DNA from: Bog-473 sp963788125
GTDB lineage: Bacteria; Actinomycetota; Acidimicrobiia; Acidimicrobiales; RAAP-2
Assembly: GCA_963788125.1 (NCBI GenBank)
Contig: CAWBFN010000001.1
Span: 1,116,001-1,180,000 of the forward strand
Length of the DNA stretch: 64,000 bases
Reading direction: 5' to 3'
Shown: positions 17,790 to 25,448 of the stretch, piece by piece
Position numbering within the stretch: the first letter of the stretch is position 1
Layout of the letters: every line of letters begins with the position of its first letter
Program-made: the position numbers and the translations under genes
Notes under the pieces: generated by a model
Told to the model about the DNA's origin: nothing
Database searches by the model: none
Seen by the model: only the letters and a program-made list of their open reading frames with translations

Positions 17790-18340
17790 CCAGCGACCAG
17801 GGCAAGCTCGTGTGCCACAGAGGACCGAACGTTGATGTCCTTAGGGTCAAGTCCGGCATTGACGAGCACCCGCTCGATAACGACGACCACGAGCGCGGCG
17901 CGAGCCTCATCGAGGCGAACGAGCCTCTCGGTCAAGTTGAGTCTGACGATCGAGGTGAGGATGCGCTCGGCCTCGTGAATCGCCGCCAGGTAGGCAGCTA
18001 TTTCGGGCTTCACCGCCTCTCCCCAGCGGCCCGGAGCTGTACCCACCCGCTCCAACTCCGCGACGTGTCCCTTGAGCGCACCAACCAGAGCGACCGCCTC
18101 GCCTCCGAGTTCCATGAGCGCACCGACAGGGTCATCGATGGGCTGCGCGTCCAACAGTCCGAGTCTGCTCACCTGTTCGACCACGACCCGCTGCGCCGCG
18201 GCGCGCTTTACCTGAGGTGCTCTGCCACCGTGCGAGCCGCAGACGGTCGCTCCGTGGATGGCGTACTTCCGACAGCGCTCGCCGGTCCGGCTGCTTCGTG
18301 CGGTGCATCGCCGGTCGGCGGCATGGGTGTCGGGAGTCAT
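17786..18340 (-). CDS. Phage packaging-associated protein (HGG zinc motif), likely small terminase
   Basis: 184 residues. The N-terminus has a Cys/His motif (RRCTARSSRTGERCRKY, then CGSHGGRAPQV), common in small proteins encoded just before terminase ATPases in actinophages. A long helical part follows. The stop overlaps the terminase ATPase start by 4 nt. By order it should be the DNA-recognition (small) terminase subunit; the sequence alone does not prove this. Confidence 0.7.
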   Translation of the reverse strand: MTPDTHAADRRCTARSSRTGERCRKYAIHGATVCGSHGGRAPQVKRAAAQRVVVEQVSRLGLLDAQPIDDPVGALMELGGEAVALVGALKGHVAELERVGTAPGRWGEAVKPEIAAYLAAIHEAERILTSIVRLNLTERLVRLDEARAALVVVVIERVLVNAGLDPKDINVRSSVAHELALVAG

Positions 18341-18466
18341 GCACCCATAGTCGTTCGTTGGACCATGGCCTATCGGTGATGCTCCGTGGTCCTGGTGCGG
18401 ATGGCAGAGCCGGACCAGACGGAGAGCGATTGGTTAAGCTGATGCCGTCCGGGGCGGGCTGCCCGC

Positions 18467-18496
18467 GGGTGCCACCGTACGGCACGACTGGGCTAG
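18467..18496 (+). repeat. Dispersed palindromic repeat, copy 7
   Basis: GGGTGCCACCGTACGGCAC then GACTGGGCTAG. It shares the palindrome and CTAG end with copy 6. It lies 24 nt beyond the 3' end of the gene at 18520, but in the opposite orientation to it. Confidence 0.55.
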
Positions 18497-18519
18497 TGAC
18501 TGCTTCCGTGATCCGCCGG

Positions 18520-19707
18520 TCAGGGAACGGTGACCGCCCCAGAGATGGATCCGAAGTTGCTTGCATTCCCAAACGGGTAAATGCCTCCGGCTGAATCGAG
18601 GATCGTGTACCCCTGATCAGCCGCAAAGGAGGCGATACCCACGACGAGATGCGATGGAGGCACGCTTCCGAGAGATCCGAAGAAACTGCTAGTCCCGAAG
18701 GTAAAGACACCGCCATCATCGGCGATGAATCGGTAGCCAGTGCCCGTCTCCGTCTCGATCCCCACAACAGGACGGTTCAGATGGATGGCTCCCGTGGATC
18801 CTAGGAATGGGGCACCGAACGAGAAGATCCCACCATCACCAGCGACGAGCCAGTATCCGCCGGTACTTGAATCGACCGCCATTCCTACAACCGGCTGGTT
18901 TATGTGGGTGCCCCCCATCGACCCCAGGAACCGTGCGTCACCGAACGTAAAAACCCCACCGTCGGATGCGACCAAGTAGTAGCCGTTTCCGTCGGGAGTG
19001 CTGGCCATGCCGACGACCGGCTTATTCAATGCCGTTCCTCCCATCGATCCGTAGAACTGTGCGTCTCCGAAACTGAACACACCGCCATCGGAGGCAACGA
19101 GCCAGTATCCGCCGCCGCTCGGCGTAGATGCGATCCCGACAATGGGGTGGTTTAGAGGGGTGCCACTCATCGAGCCGAACCACCGTGCGTCCCCGAATCC
19201 GAGGACCTGGCCATCGGAGGTCGCCTGCCAATAACCCAGACCATCGGGCGTACTTGAAAGGCCAACGAATGACGACACTCCCGATCCGCAATGCGGAAGG
19301 GTGACCATGTAGGCGTCCGAAATGGGCCAGGGTGAGACGGGAGTGAGGTTCTGCGCCGTGATCCCGGTCGAGCCAACGTAGGCCGCAATGACGTGTGGCC
19401 CAGGTCCGAAGTCGACCGAGTGAGTGTTCCATAGCACGGTTGCCGCACCACCCGGACCAACTGTCGCCGTCTGGCTCCCGCCCGCGTCGGGGCCGTCGTC
19501 AACAATAAGGCTCACTGCTGTGCTTTCCCCGACTGGGAAGCCGGTGAACGAAAAGGCGAACTCGGGAACACCTGCCACGCACACTCCAGTGGCGCTATAT
19601 GCGGGACCTGTCGTGACGGAACCAGCGTGAGGAGAATTCCCACTAACGATGGCCACCCCGAGACAGCCCACAAGGATCAGTGCTCCGAATGTTCGACGAC
19701 GGACCAT
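18520..19707 (-). CDS. Exported six-repeat (propeller-like) protein
   Basis: About 395 residues from ATG 19707 (GGAGGGG ribosome site), with a signal peptide (FGALILVGCLGVAIVSG). Residues ~35-150 form a beta-rich N-terminal domain with an IVDDGPDAGGSQT stretch. Six ~42-residue repeats of the pattern VGMASTPDGxGYWLVASDGG / VFxFGDAxFxGSMGG fill the rest, probably one six-bladed propeller. The repeat type is abundant in Acidimicrobiia. The same repeat order, including the shorter fourth repeat (FSFGAPFLGSTGAI), is found in the CAP protein at 32467. Likely cell surface or secreted; ligand unknown. Confidence 0.85.
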   Translation of the reverse strand: MVRRRTFGALILVGCLGVAIVSGNSPHAGSVTTGPAYSATGVCVAGVPEFAFSFTGFPVGESTAVSLIVDDGPDAGGSQTATVGPGGAATVLWNTHSVDFGPGPHVIAAYVGSTGITAQNLTPVSPWPISDAYMVTLPHCGSGVSSFVGLSSTPDGLGYWQATSDGQVLGFGDARWFGSMSGTPLNHPIVGIASTPSGGGYWLVASDGGVFSFGDAQFYGSMGGTALNKPVVGMASTPDGNGYYLVASDGGVFTFGDARFLGSMGGTHINQPVVGMAVDSSTGGYWLVAGDGGIFSFGAPFLGSTGAIHLNRPVVGIETETGTGYRFIADDGGVFTFGTSSFFGSLGSVPPSHLVVGIASFAADQGYTILDSAGGIYPFGNASNFGSISGAVTVP

Positions 19708-19810
19708 GCCAATCCCCTCCGCTCTAGTGACACCGCATCTCCACCGCAACCATTGGACAACCCGAAAGTTGGTGGAATCGTATCTCAATGGGTCCTCTTT
19801 GCGAACTGAT

Positions 19811-19836
19811 GGCACCTGTCCTACTTCGCCGGGAGC
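19811..19836 (+). repeat. Dispersed palindromic repeat, copy 8 (half element)
   Basis: GGCACCTGTCCTACTTCGCC then GGGAGC. Its reverse complement resembles the right arm of copy 10. It lies 3' of the gene at 19853. Confidence 0.4.
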
Positions 19837-19852
19837 GGGAGCACGTCTCGGA

Positions 19853-20159
19853 CTACCGTCCGGGCAAGTCCATGAAGGCGATGCCCCTGAGAAGGCCTGC
19901 CAGGTGATCTCCAGAGGAAGATCGAATCCGGCTCTCTTGCCAGCACCTCCATTACTTCGGTGGCGTCCTCTCGGAACTCTCCCGCAACCAACGTGGGTGA
20001 AGGAGCAAGCGTGTAGGCCGTATTCAGCTCTATCTTCCAGTAGTCGGCTGGAACCGCATCACCTTCCATTCCCAGCTCGGGGCTGAACTGGCTCTCGACT
20101 TGATCCAGCAGGAGATTGCACACCTGCCGGAGCTGGTCGATTCTCGTTGTTTGGGCCAT
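19853..20159 (-). pseudogene. Small hypothetical protein, one frameshift near the end
   Basis: ATG 20159 begins MAQTTRIDQLRQVCNLLLDQ, with a helix-strand pattern up to VLAREPDSIFLW. A shift at about 19912 then gives DHLAGLLRGIAFMDLPGR and a stop at 19853-19855, which looks like the natural C-terminus. The unshifted frame gives only Arg/Pro/Gly-rich sequence. About 101 residues. Function unknown. Confidence 0.5.
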
Positions 20160-20215
20160 TCGGACAGCTTGCCCCAAGTCCCATTCCTGGTGCTCCGCCT
20201 GCAGGGAACTTCCCC

Positions 20216-20264
20216 TTGCCCCAATACGTCGGTTCGGTGGGGCAGTTCGACACTTTCGGGCTAG
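20216..20264 (+). repeat. Dispersed palindromic repeat, copy 9 (near full length)
   Basis: TTGCCCCAATACGTCGGTTC then GGTGGGGCAGTTCGACACTT and TCGGGCTAG. TGCCCC and GGGGCA form a clear inverted pair. It is the only copy placed between two gene 5' ends. Confidence 0.7.
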
Positions 20265-20288
20265 GCCGGAGAGTGCGACGATAACGGC

Positions 20289-20705
20289 GTGGGCGGGGAT
20301 GAGAGCAACGAGAAGGAGTTCCGACGGCTCTTCCGACCTGCGCCTCCATCGGGATTCGCCTCCGGTCACCTCAGTGATATCAAGAGCTACGCGAGCAACA
20401 TCGCCAGGGTCTACTCACGCACACCGGTGAAGACGGCGCTGATCTACTCGACGACACGTAAGAAGGCATTCGATGCCGGGACGGGGATGGATCCCTCGCC
20501 TGCCAACCAGCGCTGCTATGTCCTGGTCTTCAAGGGCCACTTCTCGTCAAATCGGTCGCCCGCTGGTGTGGTCCCACCGAGCGGGAAGTACCTGATCATC
20601 TCAATGAATCCACCTGGCGAGTCGCCCGAGGGTGGAGCGCTGGGCATAGTCAACGCGCCTCCGGGACGGGGCATGGGTAGGCCGTACACCCTGCTGCTGA
20701 AGTGA
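20289..20705 (+). CDS. Hypothetical protein, 138 aa
   Basis: Intact single gene unit between repeat copies 9 and 10. A basic N-terminal half (NIARVYSRTPVKTALIYSTT) is followed by strands (QRCYVLVFKGHF, KYLIISMNPPG) and a Gly/Pro-rich end. It is soluble, with no known domain. Start at GTG 20289 immediately after a short spacer; the ribosome site is weak. Confidence 0.55.
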   Translation: MGGDESNEKEFRRLFRPAPPSGFASGHLSDIKSYASNIARVYSRTPVKTALIYSTTRKKAFDAGTGMDPSPANQRCYVLVFKGHFSSNRSPAGVVPPSGKYLIISMNPPGESPEGGALGIVNAPPGRGMGRPYTLLLK

Positions 20706-20737
20706 TCTGGCCTCACCGAGGTGGAGGCACCGGGTCG

Positions 20738-20783
20738 TAGCCCCATGCCGGTTCCGTGGGGCAGTTCGGCACTTTCGGGCTAG
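20738..20783 (+). repeat. Dispersed palindromic repeat, copy 10 (near full length)
   Basis: TAGCCCCATGCCGGTTCCGT then GGGGCAGTTCGGCACTTTCG and GGCTAG. GCCCCA pairs with TGGGGC around an inner CGGTTCCG stem. It lies 33 nt 3' of the gene ending at 20705, in the same orientation. Confidence 0.7.
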
Positions 20784-20864
20784 AGGCGCAGCGTTACATA
20801 GAGTGGGGAATCCGTTCTGCACAGTTCGGAGGTATCGGGAACTCTCAAGAGATGGATGGCTGAT

Positions 20865-21740
20865 ATGGGCGCCTGGGGAGCTGGCCTCTATGCGAATGAT
20901 GCCGCTTTAGATATGAAGGGTCTCATCGCGACCATCATGCGTCTACCCCTCGATGTTGACTCCATGGTTGAGCTGCTTGTCGAGACTGAGCCGAGTCTCG
21001 GCGATCCCGCCAGTGAAAATCACACCGGATGCTGGTTTGTCGTAGCTGACCGATTCCACCGGTATGGAATCGATCATGAACCGATCGTCGCCCGAGTGCG
21101 AGAGTATGTGACGAGCGGCAAGGATCTGAGAATGATGGCCGAACTCGGAATGTCGGATTCGGACCTCCGCAGCCGCTCTAAGGTGCTCGATGCTCTGCTC
21201 TCCCGAATAACCGCACCCAACCCCAAGCCATCTCGCCGCCGAATTCTGGCAAAGCCGCAGCCGCTTCTCTTTCTCGCAGGGGACCTCCTTTCCTTTCCTA
21301 TGCAGGATGGACAAACAGGCAATCCCTACTTCTCAAGTTGGGAAGAGGCTCGATTCAGGCCAAACGGTTTTGGCGCGGCGCTCATCCTGGAAGCGGGCCG
21401 ATCATTCGAATATCTCGCCTGGTATCGGTTGTCGATGCTCGGCGCAAGCTGGAGCAACCCGCCCTCGCTCGACGATTGCCTTGAACCTGAACTGGCTTGG
21501 TCCGCCTATGGAACCCTCAGCCCGACACACCGAAAGAGGCTTGCAATCGAACAAATCGCAAGGGTCGAGATCGGACCGGGTGTGCTGCGTTTGCACGAAC
21601 CCCACTCTCGGGAAATACCTGAAGATGCAACCATTTTGGACTACGGCATATCCTCCCGAATGGCGCTTCCCGATACAAGAGGAACTGCGGCTTGGAAAAA
21701 GCTCTCGGGCGTTCGGCTCGGCGAGGTCATCTCCGGATAG
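20865..21740 (+). CDS. DUF4259-like N-terminus with long C-terminal extension
   Basis: 291 residues from ATG 20865 (MGAWGAGLYANDAALD). The first ~130 residues follow the DUF4259 pattern seen at 4199-4618. The remainder (GDLLSFPMQDGQTGNPYFSS, YLAWYRLSMLGASWSNPP) is a second, unassigned domain with strand-rich composition. The gene is intact and soluble. It may be a two-domain immunity-type protein, but this is speculative. Confidence 0.65.
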   Translation: MGAWGAGLYANDAALDMKGLIATIMRLPLDVDSMVELLVETEPSLGDPASENHTGCWFVVADRFHRYGIDHEPIVARVREYVTSGKDLRMMAELGMSDSDLRSRSKVLDALLSRITAPNPKPSRRRILAKPQPLLFLAGDLLSFPMQDGQTGNPYFSSWEEARFRPNGFGAALILEAGRSFEYLAWYRLSMLGASWSNPPSLDDCLEPELAWSAYGTLSPTHRKRLAIEQIARVEIGPGVLRLHEPHSREIPEDATILDYGISSRMALPDTRGTAAWKKLSGVRLGEVISG

Positions 21741-21817
21741 ATGGGGCACTCCGGAGAAAAGGCTGCAACGAGTCAGGTAGCGAATGCTCCATCCGCAATC
21801 GGCTCTCGACGGGCGAT

Positions 21818-21838
21818 GGCACCTGCCCCATAACGCCA
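21818..21838 (+). repeat. Dispersed palindromic repeat, copy 11 (half element)
   Basis: GGCACCTGCCCCATAACGCC, the same left arm as copy 4. It lies 77 nt 3' of the gene ending at 21740. Confidence 0.45.
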
Positions 21839-21880
21839 ATGACTATGGCGTGCACCTCGTCCCTGCGTGACAATGGAGGC

Positions 21881-22360
21881 ATGTCTCCGTCGCCGGGACT
21901 TGTGGTCCCACGGGCTCCGCAAGCCGCCTCCGCGAGTGGTATTCGCCAGCTGTGGTGGTTTCCAGCCTGGGCGCTGGTTGGCTGCCTATATTGCATGAGC
22001 GTCCTGGTCATGTTGCACCACCAACGCCTGGCGTCATGGCACATTGGCACTTTGGTGAGATTGAACGCCGGATGGCTCTTTCTATTCGCTGTCATCTGTA
22101 CCGTGGTCCTGCTGCTTATGGGAAGTGCGTTTCGCTGGGCAGGTGGTCTAGTGGCGGGGTGTGGCCTGCCATGCTTGTGGTTCGCCTACCTCAACATCCA
22201 CGGCCCCGGCACCGTCTGCACTGGCGGACGGCGTTTGATGGAGTGTGTCCAAGAGTCAGACGGGCGAATCTGGGGAGTCGTGGGGCTTTCATTGCTCGGA
22301 ATCGGATTCATGTTGGGGTTCGTGGCAGCCGCTCGCAGAGAATCCAGGACGCAAGAGTGA
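21881..22360 (+). CDS. Hypothetical membrane protein, four predicted helices
   Basis: 159 residues. ATG 21881 has a GGAGG site 5 nt upstream. Four hydrophobic segments are visible: WWFPAWALVGCLYCMSVLVM, AGWLFLFAVICTVVLLLMG, GGLVAGCGLPCLWFAYL, and GVVGLSLLGIGFMLGFVAA. The C-terminus is short and charged. No family recognised. It is followed 4 nt later by repeat copy 12. Confidence 0.65.
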   Translation: MSPSPGLVVPRAPQAASASGIRQLWWFPAWALVGCLYCMSVLVMLHHQRLASWHIGTLVRLNAGWLFLFAVICTVVLLLMGSAFRWAGGLVAGCGLPCLWFAYLNIHGPGTVCTGGRRLMECVQESDGRIWGVVGLSLLGIGFMLGFVAAARRESRTQE

Positions 22361-22364
22361 TTGT

Positions 22365-22390
22365 TGACCTGTCCCCGAACGCCGGGTCGG
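22365..22390 (+). repeat. Dispersed palindromic repeat, copy 12 (half element)
   Basis: TGACCTGTCCCCGAACGCCG then GGTCGG. It starts 4 nt after the stop codon of the membrane protein gene. Confidence 0.45.
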
Positions 22391-22411
22391 TGTGATGCAC
22401 CACCACGACGA

Positions 22412-22819
22412 ATGACCTTGTCGGGCATTAGCATCCGGTGCGTGGAGCGCAGGATCGACAAGAGCAACATCGACTTGGACGAGGTTGCGTTGTCGATTGA
22501 GGGGAAACGGCTGAAATGGGTGAGCGAGGGTCTCGATCCTGAGCCACTGACCTGGACCGACAACGATGAAGGATGGCCGTTCACGCGGACCCTCCGTCCG
22601 GATGTGTGCCGACCTCGCTCGCTGACCTTGGGTGTGTATCGCTCCGATCACAAAGCCGGGATGGAGCTGATTGTCTATGCGGGGGGCTGGGCGGACCTCA
22701 CCGTTGTACCGCCGGATCCGACGAAACCTCCGATTTGCACATATGTCGAAATTGAGGCGCCTGCCGACTTGGAAGCTCCTCTGGACGAGGCGATCTCAGA
22801 TCTCTTACGACTCCAATAG
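22412..22819 (+). CDS. Hypothetical protein, 135 aa
   Basis: ATG 22412 (MTLSGISIRCVERRIDKSN) is chosen because the in-frame stretch before it is repeat DNA. It is an acidic beta-rich protein (LTLGVYRSDHKAGMELIVYA, then WADLTVVPPDP) ending in a helix (LDEAISDLLRLQ). Size and composition resemble small immunity-type proteins; no family assigned. The stop is 3 nt before repeat copy 13. Confidence 0.6.
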   Translation: MTLSGISIRCVERRIDKSNIDLDEVALSIEGKRLKWVSEGLDPEPLTWTDNDEGWPFTRTLRPDVCRPRSLTLGVYRSDHKAGMELIVYAGGWADLTVVPPDPTKPPICTYVEIEAPADLEAPLDEAISDLLRLQ

Positions 22820-22822
22820 GCC

Positions 22823-22850
22823 AGGGGTGCCCCCCTTCGCCGGGCTGGGG
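22823..22850 (+). repeat. Dispersed palindromic repeat, copy 13 (half element)
   Basis: AGGGGTGCCCCCCTTCGCCG then GGCTGGGG. It starts 3 nt after the preceding stop codon. Confidence 0.45.
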
Positions 22851-22920
22851 TGCTCCGATGTCTTGGCGATTCCCGCGTTAGAGGTGGCCTTACAGCGGAT
22901 CAGGTGGCACCATTGAGTCG

Positions 22921-23298
22921 ATGACACAGGACATGGACGAGATGGCGGTACTTGTCAGAAGGGCACTGGCGGCAGAAGACCTGTCAGCCTTTACTGAACT
23001 GCTTGATCCGGCCGTGACTTGGGGAGCGCCTGGCGCTCGCAATCCCAGCTGCAAGAACCGCAACCAGGTGCTGGCCTGGTATCAGCGGGGTCGAGATGCT
23101 GGCGTCCGGGGGAGCGTGTATGACGTGGAGGTCCTCGGTGATCGACTTCTCGTCACTATGAGTGTGCGAGGTACAGAGAATGCTAGGGAGCGTGGTGGAG
23201 CAGCCCTTCGGTTTCAGGTGCTCACCGTCCGGAGTGGCAAAGTCGTGGACGTTGTCGGGTTCGACGATAAGACAGAGGCTCTTTCCTACGTCAGTTGA
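22921..23298 (+). CDS. NTF2-like / SnoaL-type protein
   Basis: 125 residues. The pattern of an N-terminal helix pair (LVRRALAAEDLSAFTELLD), WGAPGARNPSC, QVLAWYQRGRDAG and final strands (RLLVTMSVRG, LTVRSGKVVDVVGFDDK) fits the NTF2-like fold used by small ketosteroid-isomerase-type enzymes and binding proteins. Substrate cannot be inferred. It is a single cassette-like unit followed by repeat copy 14. Confidence 0.7.
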   Translation: MTQDMDEMAVLVRRALAAEDLSAFTELLDPAVTWGAPGARNPSCKNRNQVLAWYQRGRDAGVRGSVYDVEVLGDRLLVTMSVRGTENARERGGAALRFQVLTVRSGKVVDVVGFDDKTEALSYVS

Positions 23299-23378
23299 TG
23301 AACAGCGGTGGCCTCTCTTGGTCATCGGTAGCCTGTTCTCAACCTGCCGATACCGGACGCGTTCCGTGTAGCGCATGC

Positions 23379-23420
23379 GGCCGGTTCTGGGCACGGCAGT
23401 TCGGCACTTTTCAGGCGAGG
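23379..23420 (+). repeat. Dispersed palindromic repeat, copy 14
   Basis: GCCGGTTCTGGGCACGGCAG then TTCGGCACTTTTCAGGCGAG. It matches the right arm of copy 10 with a few changes. It is the last copy before the integrase element. Confidence 0.6.
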
Positions 23421-23796
23421 CGGCTTTCCAAAGCCTCGGGTGCGCGTCGGGCGCGTCGAGGGGCCCTTGCCGCCGACCTGCTCCCGCGGGCGACCGAGAC
23501 GCGAGCAAGACGGGGCACTCGTCGGTGTGACGGGCGAGAATCTGGAGACCACTAGTCGTCGGCTCACAGACAAACACCGCTTCGCACATGTCGCAGCCGC
23601 CTTGAACCCGCTCGCGAGCCGCCTCGCGCTCTTCCATCGCGGTGAGAGCATCGAACTGGTAGTCGCGCAAGACCGCTGCCGACCGGGCGGGCCGGAGCGC
23701 GGGGCAGTGGTTATCAAGACACATCCCCAGGGCGAAATCAGGCCGCGAGCGAGGAGCATCTTTGCCAGCGACGAGCGCTACGTGTAACAGTCCCAA
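23421..23796 (-). CDS. Probable Cys/His zinc-binding protein; 3' end unresolved
   Basis: The frame from ATG 23796 carries MCLDNHCPALRPARSAA, RDYQFDALTAMEEREAARER, and CDMCEAVFVCEP followed by HTDECPVLLAS, so several C-x2-C and H-x3-C pairs could bind zinc. Similar small proteins are frequent in actinophages. No stop occurs before the frame runs through repeat copy 14 and antisense to the NTF2 gene (to 22984). I limit the call to the part upstream of the repeat. The gene may have lost its own end when the repeat-bordered unit arrived. Confidence 0.45.
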
Positions 23797-23873
23797 CTAC
23801 ACCAACCTCTCACCCCTTCTCCGCGGAGTTTGAACTGTCTGGGAGGGCGGGATTGTGGGCCACCACCGACCCA

Positions 23874-23960
23874 CCGCGGACCCTGTGGAGTGATTCTCCG
23901 TATAACTCCATGTGTGTGCCCTATACGTACAACGGGAAGATCGGTCCGCAGGGTCCGCGG
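23874..23960. repeat. 15-bp inverted repeat beside the helicase gene
   Basis: CCGCGGACCCTGTGG at 23874-23888 faces CCGCAGGGTCCGCGG at 23946-23960 (14 of 15 positions match). The arms are separated by 57 nt of relatively AT-rich DNA. It lies just past the 3' end of the P4-type helicase gene. It could be an origin or a factor-independent terminator-like structure for the element. Confidence 0.6.
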
Positions 23961-23978
23961 TTTTGATATCTGTCCTGG

Positions 23979-25448
23979 TCACAGCGTGTCCTTGTCTGTT
24001 CGGTCCTCGGGGTTGAGTATCCGGAGTCCGCGCCACAAAGCCTGACCTTGGCGGTTTTCGCCCCGGTCGTAGCCCTTCTCGGTGAGCCGCTTGGCGAGTG
24101 CCTTCTGCGACAGCGGATGGGCGATGCCGTTCTCCGCGCACCAGTTCTGATAGGCGGCGAAGAAGACCGTGCTGCGCACCTGTGCGCAGACCTCGCCAAC
24201 GCAGTGCTCGTCCAGAAACTGGCTGACGAGGTCGGACTCGATCCGGTAGCGCTCGGTAGCCTCGGTGACGGCCCTGGGTGCGATGAGCCCGTCGCGCTGC
24301 CAGGCCAGGCAGCCCTCGACCGCCCGGCGTAGGAGGCCAGGCAGCTCCTCGCTCAGCTTGCTGAGCAAGTGCGGGTCCTTGTCCTCGTCGGAGATGGTCA
24401 CATCGAAGGGGATCAGCCGTATCCGGCGCCAGATTCCGTGGTCGGTGCCGCGGATCTGTGGTTTGTGGTTACACGCCAGCCACAACTTGTGCGTCGGAGG
24501 AAATTCGAAGAAGTCCTGGCGCATATATCGGGCTTTAAGGCGGTCACCACCGGTTAGCTCCTTTACGAGTGTTTCGTCGAGGCGTAGGCCGTCCTCGACC
24601 TCGTGAGCGACGACCAGGCGTCGACCCTGCAGATCGGCGATGGCGGTCGGGTGCCCATCGTGGGTCTTAGCAAGGAGCATCTTCGGCGCTGCTGGCATGG
24701 CGTGGTCGCCGAGGACCTTGAGCAGCAACTCCTTTAGGGTCGACTTCCCGTTGGACCCCGTCCCGTACTCGATGAAGATGATCTGCTCGGACACCTCGCC
24801 GGTCAAGCTGTAGCCAACGGCCCGCAGGACGAAGTCCCGCACCTCGGGATCAGGGAGGATTTGCGCCAGGAACCGGTCGACGCGCGGGCAGACGGCTTCG
24901 GGGTCCCATTTGACCTCACTCATCTTCGTCGTCAGATTCGCCCGGCGATGGGGCTGAAGCTGGCCGGTGCGTAGATTCAGCGTCCCGTTAGCGACGGTGA
25001 ACAGAAACGGATCGGCGTCGAGTTCATCGACCACGAGGGGCACGCCCGGCTCGGTCGAGGCCAGCTCCACCATTGCCCGCACACGGGCCACCGACTGTGA
25101 CCGGACGGCGAAGGAGTACGCCCTGTCATCTCCGGTGGCGTGGGCATCGTTGCGCAGGTCATCCGTGACTGCCTTCGCCCGGCGCATGACCTCACCGGTC
25201 AGGTCGGTCTTCCATCGACAGCCGTCCCAGACCAGCCAGCGCCCGTGTTCGGGCACGTGGTGTAGATCCTCACCGTGGGTGCCCACCAACCGGCGAGCGT
25301 TCCCGAGGTCGGACCGCTCGACGCTCCGAAGTGATAGCACCTGCAGTGGCGGCAGTGCCCTGAGATCGGTTGGCACCTGCGCGAGGTCGTCATTCACCAT
25401 GGCTCGACCTCGGCGTACGGAGCCGAGGTACGTCGGGTGGTCGCTCAC
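23979..25448 (-). CDS. P4-type phage/plasmid primase-helicase (helicase part)
   Basis: 489 residues. The N-terminal half has the D5_N-type region (LFTVANGTLNLRTGQLQPH; FVLRAVGYSLTGEVSEQ). The SF3 helicase follows: Walker A in IEYGTGSNGKSTLKELLL (about residue 230), then AHEVEDGLRLDETLVKELTG, and a sensor-like LWLACNHKPQIRGTDHGIWR. A winged-helix C-terminus ends the protein. The zinc/primase half of phage P4 alpha is missing, as in many integrated elements. It would unwind the element's origin. Its start overlaps the HTH gene stop by 4 nt. Confidence 0.9.
   Translation of the reverse strand: MSDHPTYLGSVRRGRAMVNDDLAQVPTDLRALPPLQVLSLRSVERSDLGNARRLVGTHGEDLHHVPEHGRWLVWDGCRWKTDLTGEVMRRAKAVTDDLRNDAHATGDDRAYSFAVRSQSVARVRAMVELASTEPGVPLVVDELDADPFLFTVANGTLNLRTGQLQPHRRANLTTKMSEVKWDPEAVCPRVDRFLAQILPDPEVRDFVLRAVGYSLTGEVSEQIIFIEYGTGSNGKSTLKELLLKVLGDHAMPAAPKMLLAKTHDGHPTAIADLQGRRLVVAHEVEDGLRLDETLVKELTGGDRLKARYMRQDFFEFPPTHKLWLACNHKPQIRGTDHGIWRRIRLIPFDVTISDEDKDPHLLSKLSEELPGLLRRAVEGCLAWQRDGLIAPRAVTEATERYRIESDLVSQFLDEHCVGEVCAQVRSTVFFAAYQNWCAENGIAHPLSQKALAKRLTEKGYDRGENRQGQALWRGLRILNPEDRTDKDTL

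Noticed and set aside
4174..23420. Calling the palindromic repeats true integron attC sites
   Set aside because: No GTTRRRY/RYYYAAC end boxes and no IntI-type integrase are visible; kept only as a hypothesis.
23797..24199. Minus-strand ORFs between helicase and zinc-binding gene
   Set aside because: They overlap the helicase 3' end in another frame and the inverted repeat; composition is noncoding.
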